From positions 1 to 64,000 of the forward strand of contig JAQFVV010013352.1 of NCBI GenBank assembly GCA_028023455.1: a stretch of DNA of 64,000 nt. The letters run 5' to 3'. Positions 26,351 to 38,225 of the stretch are shown here, one piece after another. The notes beneath the pieces were generated by a model that had not been told where the DNA came from, did not search any database, and was given only the letters and a program-made list of their open reading frames with translations. The stretch's first letter is position 1; each line of letters opens with the position of its first letter. Position numbers and translations under genes: made by a program. Source of the DNA: Epiperipatus broadwayi. Lineage: Eukaryota; Onychophora; Udeonychophora; Euonychophora; Peripatidae.

Positions 26351-26399
<49 letters not shown>

Positions 26400-26495
26400 T
26401 TGACAAAGGATAACTGATATTTGATAAATATTTGATTAGGCTTAGTATGGTGTATATTAGTGGAGGTGGGCTGATAGCTGTAAGTCACCCTTACA
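24121..26495 (-). repeat. Long terminal repeat, 3' copy (2.37 kb)
   Basis: Starts TGTAATAGGCC and ends CCCTTACA on the plus strand, giving TG...CA in both directions. It aligns along its whole length with 29765-31909. The internal coding remnants place it at the 3' end of a minus-strand element. It is longer than its partner because of a palindromic Penelope-type insertion (about 26098-26270) and a longer AT tract (26354-26394). Confidence 0.75.
26098..26270. mobile_element. Palindromic Penelope-type tail insertion
   Basis: A near-perfect hairpin: arms of about 55 bases (TATTTGCGGGATATTC, GTGTAGTGAAAAAGC, TAAATGC and its complement) around a loop of about 10 bases, TGACGTTTCG. The tail sequence TCCGTGAAAATATTAGAATT after it also follows the PLE at about 51690-51712. 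The words GGGATATTCC-like and CTGACGTTT also occur in the PLE tail at 43250-43285. It is absent from the corresponding position of the other LTR and is flanked on both sides by CATATATATATAT. Confidence 0.8.
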
Positions 26496-27116
26496 ATCGG
26501 TTAAAATTTTAATTTATATTTAAAATTTTTACACTCATAAGTGTGTTAGTGTGACTGTGATGTAGGGTTATTTTTGGATTGGATGAATGGTTGTAACATT
26601 TACTTCTGAATTGCTTCATTGTTTTTATTACAGTTGAATTAGAGTAATTTAATAATCTCTCTTATGGTTTGGCTATATCATTTGTAGGGTAATTTAGACT
26701 TAGTGGCATTGATGGTTTTATGGTTGAGATGTACCTGCTGTGTCTCTGTTACAGATGGCATATATGTTTAGTTACTAGCCTTCTTCATGCTCTTTTTTGA
26801 GATTTACTGGATTCATGAAAGTCTAGCTAAATATTGGAGCATCCCTCTATTGGTATGGATTGACTCCTGTGCTTTAGTTAGTCTCAAGATATCTCAGTGA
26901 TTGCATTTGAGCATTAACTGAGGAATACCTGCATCAAACTTAAATATCCCTAGTCATGTATTATTTTTATGCAGTGCCCACCTGCTGTTTCTCTTTTTCT
27001 TAGATGTGATTTATATTGCCTTTATACTTTGCTTAGTGGTTACTTTTATTCTTTAGCTGTATGATTATTTTGATGGGATCATCATAGGTTATTATGAGCA
27101 GCCAAAGTAGGTTTTT

Positions 27117-27299
27117 TTATATGCAGGCATTATACATGCTCCAAATTTCTCCTTCCAAGTTTATACAAAATGTGTTGGAACCTGTTTGCTTAATGATCAT
27201 ACATGGTCCTTCATATGTATTGTAGAACTTATGATATTTATTTTCCTGTGGTATATTTGGGTATAGAGATTTTATCAGAACTTTATTTCCAATCTTAAA
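27117..27299 (-). pseudogene. Integrase C-terminal fragment of an LTR element
   Basis: Sixty uninterrupted codons read FKIGNKVLIKSLYP, a linker, then YNTYEGPCMIIKQTGSNTFC and INLEGEIWS. This is the G-x-x-V ... Y-x-G-P-x-x-I ... G-x-x-x-(Y/F)-x-I-x-L pattern of the C-terminal domain of Ty3/gypsy-type integrases. It ends at a stop about 0.6 kb from the 3' LTR, where pol would finish. Upstream frames are broken. Confidence 0.7.
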
Positions 27300-27780
27300 T
27301 TTCTGTGAAGACTTTCTTGTATTTTGGATTCTATAACTTGCTCAGTAATTCATAAGCCTTTACTATATCCTTTTCTTCATCTTTTTTGGGTTGAGTAGCC
27401 ATAGGTTTTTTTATAATAAATATGACTAGTTAATGAATTCCACAGTGATATGCTAAAAAGTCTATGAATCAGTTTCAGACTACTAGGTTTTTCTAGTTCT
27501 GCTTTTGTTAACTTATATATTATGTTCATTTGGGTGATCATAGGCTGGGACTTAGGTATATTTGATCATGCACTTCCAGCTTTGAACACCCTTTTCTTTT
27601 GTCTGTGTTTGTGCCATTATCAGTTCTTTTTTTGAAATAACAATATAATTGGGTTTATCCATTTTTAGTCTCTGGTTCACAGGTCCTTGGTCACAATACT
27701 AGGGGTCAATTCTTGATATTAGATTTTTAAACAGTAGCATTTATAGACTTAATGAAGGTGAAAAGACCTTCATAGATATT

Positions 27781-27987
27781 TTATAGTTTATGGAACCTGG
27801 GACCTTTTTGTTTTTGTGATGTGCTACTTTCTATCACGATCCAATGGTTTTCCATATTTTGATCATCTTCTATATAGTTGAGTGACTTGAGGTTCCATAT
27901 CAGGCACTTAAAATGGTCAGTCCTATCATCTTCTTCTGATCTCAAACTGATATGATATTTGTGATAGTTTTTTTTCATGGTGGTCAT
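27781..27987 (-). pseudogene. Unassigned open segment inside the LTR element
   Basis: Sixty-eight codons with a hydrophilic composition (SLRSEEDDRTDHFKCLIWNL). It lies between the gag-like and integrase remnants on the same strand. No motif was recognised. It is probably decayed pol or gag sequence. Confidence 0.35.
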
Positions 27988-28780
27988 TTCATCTTATTGT
28001 GATGTGTTCTGAAGGCTGTTACTGAGTTCACAAATACTGTGTTAGAACACAATTTGATTCTTGGTATTGATCACTCATTCTATTTGGGTCTTTGAGGGCA
28101 ATTTTTAGGCTGTTTACCACTTCATTCTGTGTTTCCTTGGCAGTCAGAGTCAATTGATCATTCCCAGTCTGTTGCATTATAAATTCTGGTACTCCTTGAC
28201 ATAGCTGAAATTTGAGGCCTTGAATCTTTAAATGACTGCTTCACTCAGCTGGCCAAACTGATTGCATGTTTCATAAATACTTTTGACCATCTTTTTTAAG
28301 TTTGCTTGTCTGAAAGGATTTCCATTTCACTTGCAGCTAGGTTGTCTTCCAGATATTGTATACTGTGGCCAAGTGATTCAATGGCCTTATTTTGTGCCTC
28401 TATTCAACTTCATGCTGCAAGTGAATTTGGTCCATTTTTGTTTATATATCCTTGGATTTGTTCTTAATTTGTTCTCAGTACTTCTCTTGGCCTATGAACA
28501 CTTTACTCTTGATATCTTAATGGCCTTGAGTTATCTTGCAGAACATAAAGTCTATCTGATTTGAAATAGTGCATCTAAAGTGTTAAAATATTTGCTGCTA
28601 TTGTGAGTCCTTTTTTCCATCATCGTTCTTCTTATTTCTACTAGTTCTTCCCTCAATTACCTGTTCTTTGTCTGAACACTATTGCCACTTAGAGACAGCT
28701 GTACCATATCAGTAGATAATTTATCTCCAATTCCTTTCATTTTGGTTTTCAGATCTTTTTTCAAGCTATGCATTTTTGAG

Positions 28781-29002
28781 TCAATGCTGTTCATATCCCC
28801 CTTCAAGTCTTCCTTCATATGATTTATGTCTTCTTTTTATATCTTCTTTCAAGCCAATCATATCTGTGTTTATTCTGTTCATTTCTGCTTTCATGCTATT
28901 CATATCTCCATTCAAATCTTCTTTCATAGTGTTTATCTTTACACCCAAGCTGTTCATTTTTGCATTCATCATAATTGTCTGGAATATATGTTTGATTGTC
29001 AT
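28781..29002 (-). pseudogene. Gag-like coiled-coil fragment
   Basis: A minus-strand frame with repeated Met/Lys/Asp heptads: GVKINTMKEDLNGDMNSMKA then EMNRINTDMIGLKEDIK. It predicts a coiled coil. Similar N-terminal repeats occur in gag proteins of some invertebrate LTR elements. It is located about 0.75 kb inside the 5' LTR. The identity is inferred from position and composition, without a zinc knuckle to confirm it. Confidence 0.5.
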
Positions 29003-29764
29003 TACATCTCATGCATCCTGTGCAGGGTGCTTGATTCAATTCATTAATAGGGATCTTTCAAATTTGAAAAGCTGTTTGATTTACCACCCATGTCTGTGGA
29101 GAGTGATCAGTTTCTGTAAAAGACTCCCCCAGATACTTGCACTAAAGTAGACTCTTCTCTCATGCTAGAAGTAGAGCACTCCATCTCACCCCTACTATTA
29201 TTTATAATTTCTTGTGAAGCTTTTCATCCATTCTTTTTACTTTTCTTCCACTCCTCATTATCATTGACTTGTTTTATTTATATGTTTACAAAATTTTTAT
29301 TTGCCTATAGGTATCAAGACAGTATACCATAGATCTTCTTGCCACTCCATGACACTTCATGTTTATTTATGATTTCTTTTGTATATTTTATTGCTTACCT
29401 TTAAATCTGGGTATTACTTACCTGACTCACCTATTTTAGACATGATTTATTAGTTAATTATTTATTTAATTATTGGTCTCTCCTTATCTTGGTGTTTCTA
29501 TCATGATATGTGCATTCATCACTTTTAATATCACTCTCTTTTAATGTGTGTGTTCAAGGACATAAAAATTGTCATGTTCATCAATTCTCATTGTTGTTGA
29601 ATATATTAATCAATTGTGTAAGTCCAAGATGGTTATAGATGTTTAAAGTTTGAAGATGAAGGGAAATTTAAAAATAATTTTTTTTTATATACATAGATTC
29701 CAAGTTCTGAAGCTAGATATCTCTGAAAATTTTTTGTTTCATGACCCTAGCATTAGAGCACTAA

Positions 29765-31784
29765 TGTAATACATCAGTAATTGTCATAAAAAGAGAAGCA
29801 CATCTAACTACAATTAGACTTGGGATTTTGGGGTATGATTCTGGAAACATCATGATGAAATGCTTAGCATTATGATCACATCTATCTTCAATGGGTTAAC
29901 TCAATGAATACTCATTAAACCTAGATGTAATTTGGACTATTCATGAACATCTCACCCCCTTTCTAGCTCCATTATGCCTCAGTAGTGAATCTCAGGGAGA
30001 ATTCACACTTAACTCTCTCCAGAGACGAGCTTACACAGGTTAACAACTAATGTGCCTCTATATAAGTGAGGATCAATTAACACACTCTCTCATAATATAT
30101 CAGTATGCATATAAAAAGAGATATGTGGATATTAATGTTAAGCATATAATTTTAATGGTGTGAACGCAAAATCATGAAAAAAGGCATAGATCATATTGAT
30201 TGAAATAACTTAATAATATTTATTAAATAGCAAATCTAATTTAACAATGTTATCATATATAATTGCATGAGTCAAGCATGGCTTTCTATCAGTTAAGAGC
30301 TAAATACAATGGATACCCTAATCCCAAATCCCATGATAGAAATCCATACCCTGGCAATCTTAATTTTGGCAATCTTTATTTACAAAGTTTAAAATAACAA
30401 AAAAAGTATTTGAAAATATATCAAATCTGACTTACTAATTAATTTATTTAGTGTTGCATCATGAAGGAAAACTTGGTGTCTAATTCACTTGGAGGAGAGG
30501 ACTCTCCTATATCTATGTATAATTTTTTAATGTTAATAGGAAATATCTTCCACTCAGGAAAATTAGTCATATACACAGAAAAACAAATATATAACAAATA
30601 CTGGTAAAACATTCAATAAATAATAAAAACTCTGTTCAGTCACTATAGCATGCTCTTAATGTGGAAAATCATCACAATCTTATCATATCCCACAGTCAGA
30701 CTGGTGCGGTTAAGCTACTAGAGTGGTAAATAAATATAAATTTTCTTTAATACCATAAAACATTTATTCAATCTAATTTTCCTCCCTTTATGCTTAAACT
30801 AAACTCTTCCATTTTTTGAAGCATAGAATTACAAATGTGAAAACAAAAAGAAAAACAAATTAAAAATAAATATTAAGATGTTAAATAACAAATTGAAAAA
30901 AATTACAAATTTGTTGGATTAATAAAATAAATTCCTGAGTCTAATAAGTACTGTCAATTATGTTCACAGTCTCTTATTCCTGGTGATATTGTAACATTGC
31001 TATGGCCATAAAGAGCTGAAATCCAATCTACAGCACAGTTCCTTTAGCCAGACTACATTGTAATACCCTCATTGGTATATGTAACTTTTATAACATAGTT
31101 TCACTGCATAAGGAAATAGTGTAATAAAAACTATTCTTGATAATTGCTAGCTGTTGTTTATTTCTTTTCACATGTTAATTTTATTCAATCTTGGAGTTCT
31201 TTATAATCAGTTTAAATCACTCAGTTTGCTTTTATAATTTAGATATATTTACATTTTCATTTATATTGGTGGACAAAACAAATTCCTTTTAATCTTGTAT
31301 GATTTGATTCTAGAAGCTAACACCACAGCCATCTTGTTTAGTTCCAAAATATGGCTATCAAGATGTTTGCTTTTTTATTCAGCCTTTGCAATTATAAAAA
31401 TAAAAGTGTTATATATGAGCTTCGGTTTGTTTTAATCATGGTAGGATCACACAGTAACTTTCATTTCTTGTTTGCCATATTTGTTTATTGTTGTGTAATG
31501 TACATTGATGTAATATTATTAAGTTATATATTTATTGGAATTATCTTTTTGTTGTCAAGCCTGGTTACTTAGGAATATTCTTGCCATTAGGTCATCATTT
31601 TTTATGTTTTATCTTTGTCTATGCTATAATGTTGGTTGTTAAGGACACTTCTAGTTAGTCATATGTATATATGTGCATGTATTTATTTATTTATTTATTT
31701 TTTTTCCAAGAATTCCAAATGTAAGACTTTATCTTTCTTTTTTTTTTTTTAAAAAAAATTGCTTACCATGTTGTTTTGTGTGTC

Positions 31785-31815
<31 letters not shown>

Positions 31816-31909
31816 TTGACAAAGGATTACTCTTATTTGATAATTACTTGATTAGGTTTAGTATGGTGTAGATTAGTGCAGGTGGGCTGTTGGTTGTGTT
31901 ACCCTTTCA
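29765..31909 (-). repeat. Long terminal repeat, 5' copy (2.15 kb)
   Basis: Starts TGTAATACATCAG and ends TACCCTTTCA. Shared landmarks with the other copy include CTAACTATGG/CTAACTACAA, ATGGCTTTCTGTCAGTTAAG and TTTGACAAAGGAT near the right end. Divergence by eye is considerable, so the insertion is old. No clear flanking target-site duplication was found. The right edge runs into an AT palindrome. Confidence 0.75.
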
Positions 31910-33459
31910 ATATATATATATATATATTGAAAAAAATATTGAAAATAAACTAATCACATTAGTCATAAGCAATATATTATCTACATAAAAACCAGAACTA
32001 ATAGTAGAAAGAAGAGCTCTTTGATAATTGCAGTACTTAAAAATGATATAGATAGTAAAAAGTAATTTTAATATACATTTTTTATTTTTCTCTTTTTATA
32101 CTATTTTTTATCCTTTATTGAAATGTATTTTATTTTTTATTAGTTATTGATTTAACGAATTTTATTTATAGTAAATAATTTGGTAATGGTATCAACAACT
32201 GTACCAGTCACTTGATGGTGCTGGTGCTACTCAAAAACAGTTAAATATACTGTTTTTGAGGCAGCCAGTAATGCCTTGTAGTGTGTTTTGCTAATATCTC
32301 GCAATTCACACTACTTTCAAGTGGCCTGTTTTTACCCTACAAATGATCAGTATTGAGTCTGTGCTATCATGTAATTTGAGGGTGTGTAGATTTGAAGTCA
32401 ACATAACATTTGAAATGTCATTTAATAAAGTATTATATTACATTTAAATGATGTACTATTATGTCCAAAAAATTTTCAAACTGTCTCAGTGGTTGTGAAG
32501 AGTTTGTAATGGTTTAAAAACAGGGAAAGTTTTGTTATAAGTGTGGCTTCTTAAACAGTCACGGCAATTGCGATATCTTCATGAGACATTTAGTTTGTTA
32601 ATGTATTGATTTGCTATTGTATTTTAATTTTGTTTAAACACGTAATTTACTATTAGAAGAATAACGTACGTATATTAAATTTAATGTAAAAAAGGTTGTA
32701 AATAAAGTTTTTTTTCTTGTCATTCAATCGGATTAGTTTATTCATCAAGTAATACATCTTTTGGACGAGCCTTTGGATCATCAAAGACATCTGGATTCCC
32801 CCCCCCCCATGCTCATTCCAGTGTATGCACTGACATTTTAATGTTTTTTTGTTGTTGTCGTTTTGGTGTTTCAAGTATTAGAAGAATAATGTATATTTAA
32901 TAAAATCTTAAAAACGTCTTAAATAAATATTTTGTTATTGGTCATTGTTAAAAAATGCATTTACTTTTTTACAAATGCCACCATATTTGTCGATCTTAAA
33001 AAAAGACATTTATTTAATAAAAAAAAAACATAAAAATGTCAATTAGTTCTTGTTATTGTTGTTGTTTAAAAAGAATACATTTCATTTTGTCAAAATGATG
33101 CTGTATTTGTCATTATTAAAAAAAGATATTTACTTTTTTAATGTTATTAAAAAAACAAGAAAAGGTCAATTAGTTCTTGAAAGGTCACAGCCAGGTAATG
33201 TTATATTTCATTGTTTTTCGTTAGCAAGAGCATCATAAATCAAACGGTACGGTCGTTGATACTAGTACCAATAATTTTTTTAAAAACACAATAACACAGC
33301 ATACTGCATAAAAAATAGATATAAATTTTCTCACCAATATTTTATTATTTATATATCATAAAGTCATTAAAATAATTATTTTAAATACAAGTGATAGTGA
33401 TGTTAGAAAAAAAATACATATTATTTCTATAATTTAGTAGAAATTAAACAAATACTTAC
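31910..33459. other. Intron with short repeats, no gene
   Basis: Begins with an AT palindrome (TTCAAT(AT)nATTGAA, about 31906-31931). A relative of repeat R2 lies at about 32190-32340, and a C-homopolymer at about 32800-32809. A further repeat at about 33185-33250 (GGTAATGTTATATTTC) also occurs at 39439-39500. No exon-like segment apart from the receptor exon to its right. Confidence 0.55.
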
Positions 33460-33585
33460 CTATTTTACAAAAAGGATGTTCTAATTCATCTGAATTACAC
33501 GCTTCACATTTGCCCATAATATCACATTTGCTCTGACAATTTTGACAATTTTCACAAGCATTATTAGATATTTTTGAAGTACATT
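33460..33585 (-). CDS. Receptor exon: cysteine-rich EGF/laminin-like module
   Basis: Internal exon of 126 bases, phase 1 at both ends. The acceptor is TTTATTTATAG and the donor a strong GTAAGT. It encodes a 42-residue module with eight cysteines. Its core is ACENCQNCQSKC, followed by DIMGKCEACNSDELEHPFCK. The closely spaced C-x2-C-x2-C-x3-C pattern resembles the laminin-type EGF repeats of invertebrate multi-EGF receptors more than the third EGF repeat of vertebrate Tie. In gene order it sits between the CLPDP EGF module and the FN3 exon, where Tie has its third EGF repeat and second Ig domain. No Ig-domain exon was recognised nearby, so either the gene lacks it or I missed it. Exon reality is well supported by the splice sites, matching phase and absence of stops. 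The domain name is less certain. Confidence 0.78.
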
Positions 33586-33611
33586 CTATAAATAAATAAA
33601 AACATATTTAA

Positions 33612-33725
33612 GTAGTGGTAGTAGTGGGAGTAGTAGTAGTGATGGTGGTGGTGGTGAAAGTAGTAGTAATGGCAGCAGCAGCAATAGCAGTAGTTGTAGT
33701 AGTAGTAATAATAATAGTAGTAGCA
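33612..33725. repeat. Imperfect trinucleotide tract (GTA/GTG/GCA)
   Basis: About 110 bases of GTA, GTG, GCA and ATA triplets immediately 5' of the old LINE copy and 27 bases outside the receptor exon's acceptor. Confidence 0.9.
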
Positions 33726-35865
33726 GTGTTGTCATATTAACTTTACTAGTCAAGATGTACAGAAATTGCTTGATAGATTTGGAAATGTCTCTAATTTCAC
33801 ATATCTATTAGAAAAAAGGCAATGGTGCGAGCACTTACTAACATGGTTTTGTTCAGCATTATTTTGAATAAAAATATACAGCCAATTGATATCCCAACAT
33901 TGCATCCCACAGATAGCTCAACATTGATAATTGCCTTCAAAGGAATCCTTTCACAGTGCTTTTTTGCAAGTCTCATCAAAGATTGTCCCAATATATATTG
34001 AAAAATTGTGACCTTAATCATACCAAAACTCATCAATGTACCAAAGAGAAAATGTTGTTAGGAAAAATAGAAGCATCATAAAAGTATCTAATGTAGAAAA
34101 TGAACAACATATGAATCAAATTCCATCAATCTCTAACATAACTAACTACATGGATATATTAAAATCATGGATATATTAAAATCTGGGCCTAATAAGACCC
34201 CACAAAAACAGGATAATTTGAAAGCAAAACAATTGATGAAGTATTGGTCAATGATTCTAATACTACAAAGCAAATACAAACAGAAAACCTATCTGATGAC
34301 ATAAACACCACTGTCACTTTACTGGATATGATGACAACTATTAATGGCACTAAGTAAAAAAGCCTTTAGAAAATTCAAAAAAGTCAAAACAAGACAATTC
34401 AAATAAAAATAAAGACTTTAATGCAATGGATAAACAAAGAAACAACACTTGGTGCCCATTTACAAAATAACTCTATATTGAATCTAATGAAGAAAAAAGT
34501 AGTTTTCAAGATGCAAGCCATTTACATTGGACTCTTGAAAATTCTAATAATTCTCCTTTTTTACATGAAGGAGTGAAATTTCTCATAGAAGTTAACAGAC
34601 ACAAAAGAAAAGCGAAAATTAAAAAGGACAATGATGCTGCAGAAAATAACATGATATGGAAACAAACGTAGCTCAAATTTTGATATCCCTCCAAATAACC
34701 TACTAGTTCATCAACAAATACAAGAAAGCATGTAATGAAATGTTTAAGCATAAACCTGGAAATGCAAGTACAAATTAATATACAAAGTAAATTTAATAAA
34801 CTTGTTCTTTTGATAGAAGACCTGTCTAAACCTGAATTAAGCAGGACTAGTAAATGCATATTTCACATCGAAGAATGGGGGAAAATACATGTTAATATTA
34901 AGCATGGTTTAATATTTAGTTTTAAATTTGCTTCCATAGGTATTATAAAAGCTCAGTTGCATAGTGTAATTTATGATAGATCCATGATAATAATAGTCAT
35001 TTTGAAAATAAAATTTTTTTGCATTATCTTAGAATTGAAATAAATTTATATATGACAGAGTTAAATGTAAGTGAATTAATTCTATCCAATGTGTTTTTAC
35101 ATTAAATAATTGGATTTCTAATTTCCCCCCTCATATAACACTTTTTACTGAGACAAAATATTCGGTAAATTCATTGGTTAATTCTTACCAGTTTTTAAGT
35201 AACTTTGGATATTGCCAATTTTCAGTAAAGGTTCTAGCTGCAACATAAATTGGGATATTAATCCATTATAAATCACCATTTCAAACATTCAAAATAATTT
35301 ATCATGACCATCACATGATTATGGTTACTCTTATACATAGCTTTTTTTAATCAATATTATAAGATACAATTTATATGATAAATCTTCCATAATAAACCAA
35401 TTAATTATTAAGATTAATTTACTCTTGGATTCAAATTCATTTTCTACAATTATGATTGGTGATTTCAACATGCTTTACTGTCCATTTGTTAGAAAGGACT
35501 TGCATATGATTAATAGGCATTTAATGAGTTCTGAGGGATTTTTTCTTCTAACTCCATATTATTTTACACACAAAAAAAAATCATCGTTAATTTCCAATTC
35601 CATATTATTTTAGACAAAGAAAAATTCATCTTTAATCAATCTATGCTTTTATTCTTCTGAATTACACTATTATATCTCTTCTTTTCTGCATCCTGCATCC
35701 TTTTTAGATCATCTAGCATTGAATGTACACTTAAAGTAAAATATGCAGGTACAACTGGGGTTGCCACTTAATAATACAGTTCAATTACTGTTAAAATCTG
35801 TCATTCCAGAAACATTGATATCAGATATATATATATATATATATATATATCTGATATCAATGGGT

Positions 35866-35907
<42 letters not shown>

Positions 35908-38225
35908 ACCCTGGAGCCAACTGATGCATGGTATTGCTTCATTAATATTGTATCATCCACAATAAATCAATATACTTGAAGTAATAAACCACCAACCCAA
36001 CCAATAAAAGACATTGAAGCAATAAATATTAAAGTTAAAAGCATCTCAAGTGATCCTGCATCGATAGAATTAGTTATAATGTTAAAACAGAAATGTAGAC
36101 AAACTCAATTATTACTAGAAGAGTACTTATCAATCAAAAAAGCAAAAATATATATCACCAGATCTCATGATACTGATTTAAAGATTATATTCAATGGGCA
36201 CTTGGTTATAAATCAAAGAAAATGGTATCTTAATTACTTACTAAAAATCAAGAAATGATTGCTGGTTAGGATATGTTGCCTCATTTTTTTTTATATTTTA
36301 AATCCAAATTACAAAAGCATCCTCTGCCAACCTTAGGAACATATTCCTTTGGTATAACAGATGAAAATCATGGAATTTTCAAATTGGAATGACTGTGAAA
36401 AATAAAATCTACCCCAGAAAGGATTCACTCTGGAAGCCATGCTGTTCCTAAATTTGTTCTAGATCACTAATTCAATTTCACTGTCCCAATCATGCATAGC
36501 ATGCTAACCTATGTAGCAAAATAAATTCATAACATTGATCTCTTATACCCAGTTTCAATTGTACCATTTCTTAAAAAAATATTCTTTTATCACCATTAAA
36601 AACATGAGACCAATCTCTATGACCCCTCTAATGATAAAAATTATAGAATCAATTATTAAGGATAGAATTCAATCCCTTATCTTTCCAAAAATATCTGACT
36701 ACCAATTTGAAAAAAAAGGATGCTCTACTCCTGGTGTAGTTACTCTATTTAAAATGGATTGATGAAATTCTTGAAGGGGCCATCCATTTAGACATTGAAA
36801 CAACATTTGTCTCTATGCCCATTGAAAAGCTTTTATATGGACTTTCATCACAAATTATTAATCTGCCAATCATGAATATCTTGAAACAGAGAAGTACACA
36901 TTACTCTTAATGGGAAACAATGCCTGGGTTCGTTTATTCACTACATAAATCCCTTTCTTTAGAAGATAAATTATTAGGAATTTTTGTTCTTCTGATTAAT
37001 GCAACTATTAAACATATTACACACATGGATAATAAAGTGGTGTTTTTTTCTATTTAAAAATAGCTTCCTATGCTGTTTTCAATTCTTGAGGAGTTCTCTG
37101 TTAAATCTTCCTTAGTTTTTAACAAAGAGAAGTCCTCTATGTGGAACATTCTCACAAGAGATGAGGTTGACAGAGCCTGTAAGCACCTCCTGCAAGTTTT
37201 CTTGATTTTTTGTTGAGTAAAAGATATAATGATATGTAAATTATGATTCAAAATTAACTTATAATGCCAATAGACAAAATTATTAATTCACTTTCAAAAC
37301 CATATCTTTCATTGCATGCAAATATATTTAACCTGCTGATTTTTCCAAAGATCAACTAGTAGGCTCCAGTCATAAAATATATGAACAGATTTATAAATAA
37401 AATCTATTCATATTGTACAAAGTTGATTTGGAAAAAAGGTGGTTTCAATAAGCATTAAAAACATACAGAAACATTTAAAAAATAAGGGTCTATCATTGTA
37501 TTACAACCTTCTACATACAAAGAACAATTAATGAGTTAACAAGACTTATATAATTCTTTTTCAATATTAAAAGCTACTTTCCAATTACTCCCACAGATAA
37601 ACCACCTCCAATAGAAAACAAATATACCAAAAAACTATTTGAAAACATTTCCATGGATAGAAAGCCACTAATTAAACTTTTCTCAAGTAAAATCTTCTAC
37701 TGGCAAGTGAATGACATTAAGAATGCTACAAATCAACAAGTACTACCATCATTACTCACAATTTTAAATAGAAACATAATAAAAAGGGCACTTGTAGCTG
37801 AAATATTTGGATGTTTTAATTAAAATAAACCTAAAAGTGCTACCAAAAAATGCATTCATGGCTAATAAAATGATATATGCAGATATAAATGCAGTATGTG
37901 AAATGTGTAGCAGAGAGGAAGAAACAATAAAACATTTCTTCTATACATATCCTACTTTAGAAACATATTGACAGCTTATATCAATGATAATTCATTTTCA
38001 AATACCAATGGTCAGTCTCATTATTGCAAATATTAAAGGTGACTTTCCCATAGATTAGAGTTATTACTTATCTGATAGTATATGAGATGCCACTTTGCCT
38101 TCAATTTGACAGCTTGCAGGTTGTAATCTGTATTCTTGTCCAGATTGTCAAAAATTAAATTAAGAAATCAGACTCCTTTACCAACAAACGTTTTTGCAGC
38201 TACATGGAATCTGGAAACACCATGC
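33726..38225 (+). mobile_element. Old non-LTR retrotransposon, same family as 8385-13276
   Basis: A plus-strand relic colinear with the minus-strand LINE. ORF1 relics lie at about 33760-34060 (FGNVSNFTY; a decayed zinc knuckle with SLIKDCPN and CTKEK). An endonuclease relic is at 35425-35613 (MIGDFNMLYCPF, MSSEGFFLL). The linker includes LTLEPTDAWYCF at about 35909-35945. RT relics are at 36601-36760 (MRPISMTPLMIKIIESIIKD, SDYQFEKKGCSTPG). The C-terminal part lies at about 37850-37970 with C-E-M-C...EE...HFF. Many frameshifts and stops; the 3' end is truncated. More diverged and more AT-rich than the other copy, so older. Confidence 0.85.
35814..35908. repeat. Two adjacent AT-centred palindromes
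   Basis: CATTGATATCAGATA...TATCTGATATCAATG at 35814-35862 is directly followed by GGTCAATATA...TATATTGACC at 35863-35908. Both have perfect arms around an (AT)n core. They interrupt the LINE linker region, where the related copy at 11220-11270 has ordinary coding sequence, so they arose after insertion. Confidence 0.9.

Larger units (their letters stand above)
24121..31909 (-). mobile_element. Ty3/gypsy-like LTR retrotransposon with very long LTRs, decayed
   Basis: Two TG...CA direct repeats of about 2.2 kb enclose 3.27 kb. On the minus strand, a gag-like coiled-coil segment lies near the 5' LTR and an integrase C-terminal segment near the 3' LTR, the correct order for gag-pol. Most of pol (protease, RT, RNase H, integrase core) was not found, so the internal region is deleted or degraded. 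LTRs longer than the remaining coding part recall non-autonomous large derivatives. No primer-binding site or polypurine tract could be assigned. Confidence 0.65.

Noticed and set aside
24121-31909. The two 2.2-kb direct repeats as a simple segmental duplication
   Set aside because: TG...CA ends plus gag-like and integrase-end remnants in the right order between them favour LTRs, although a missing target duplication leaves some doubt.
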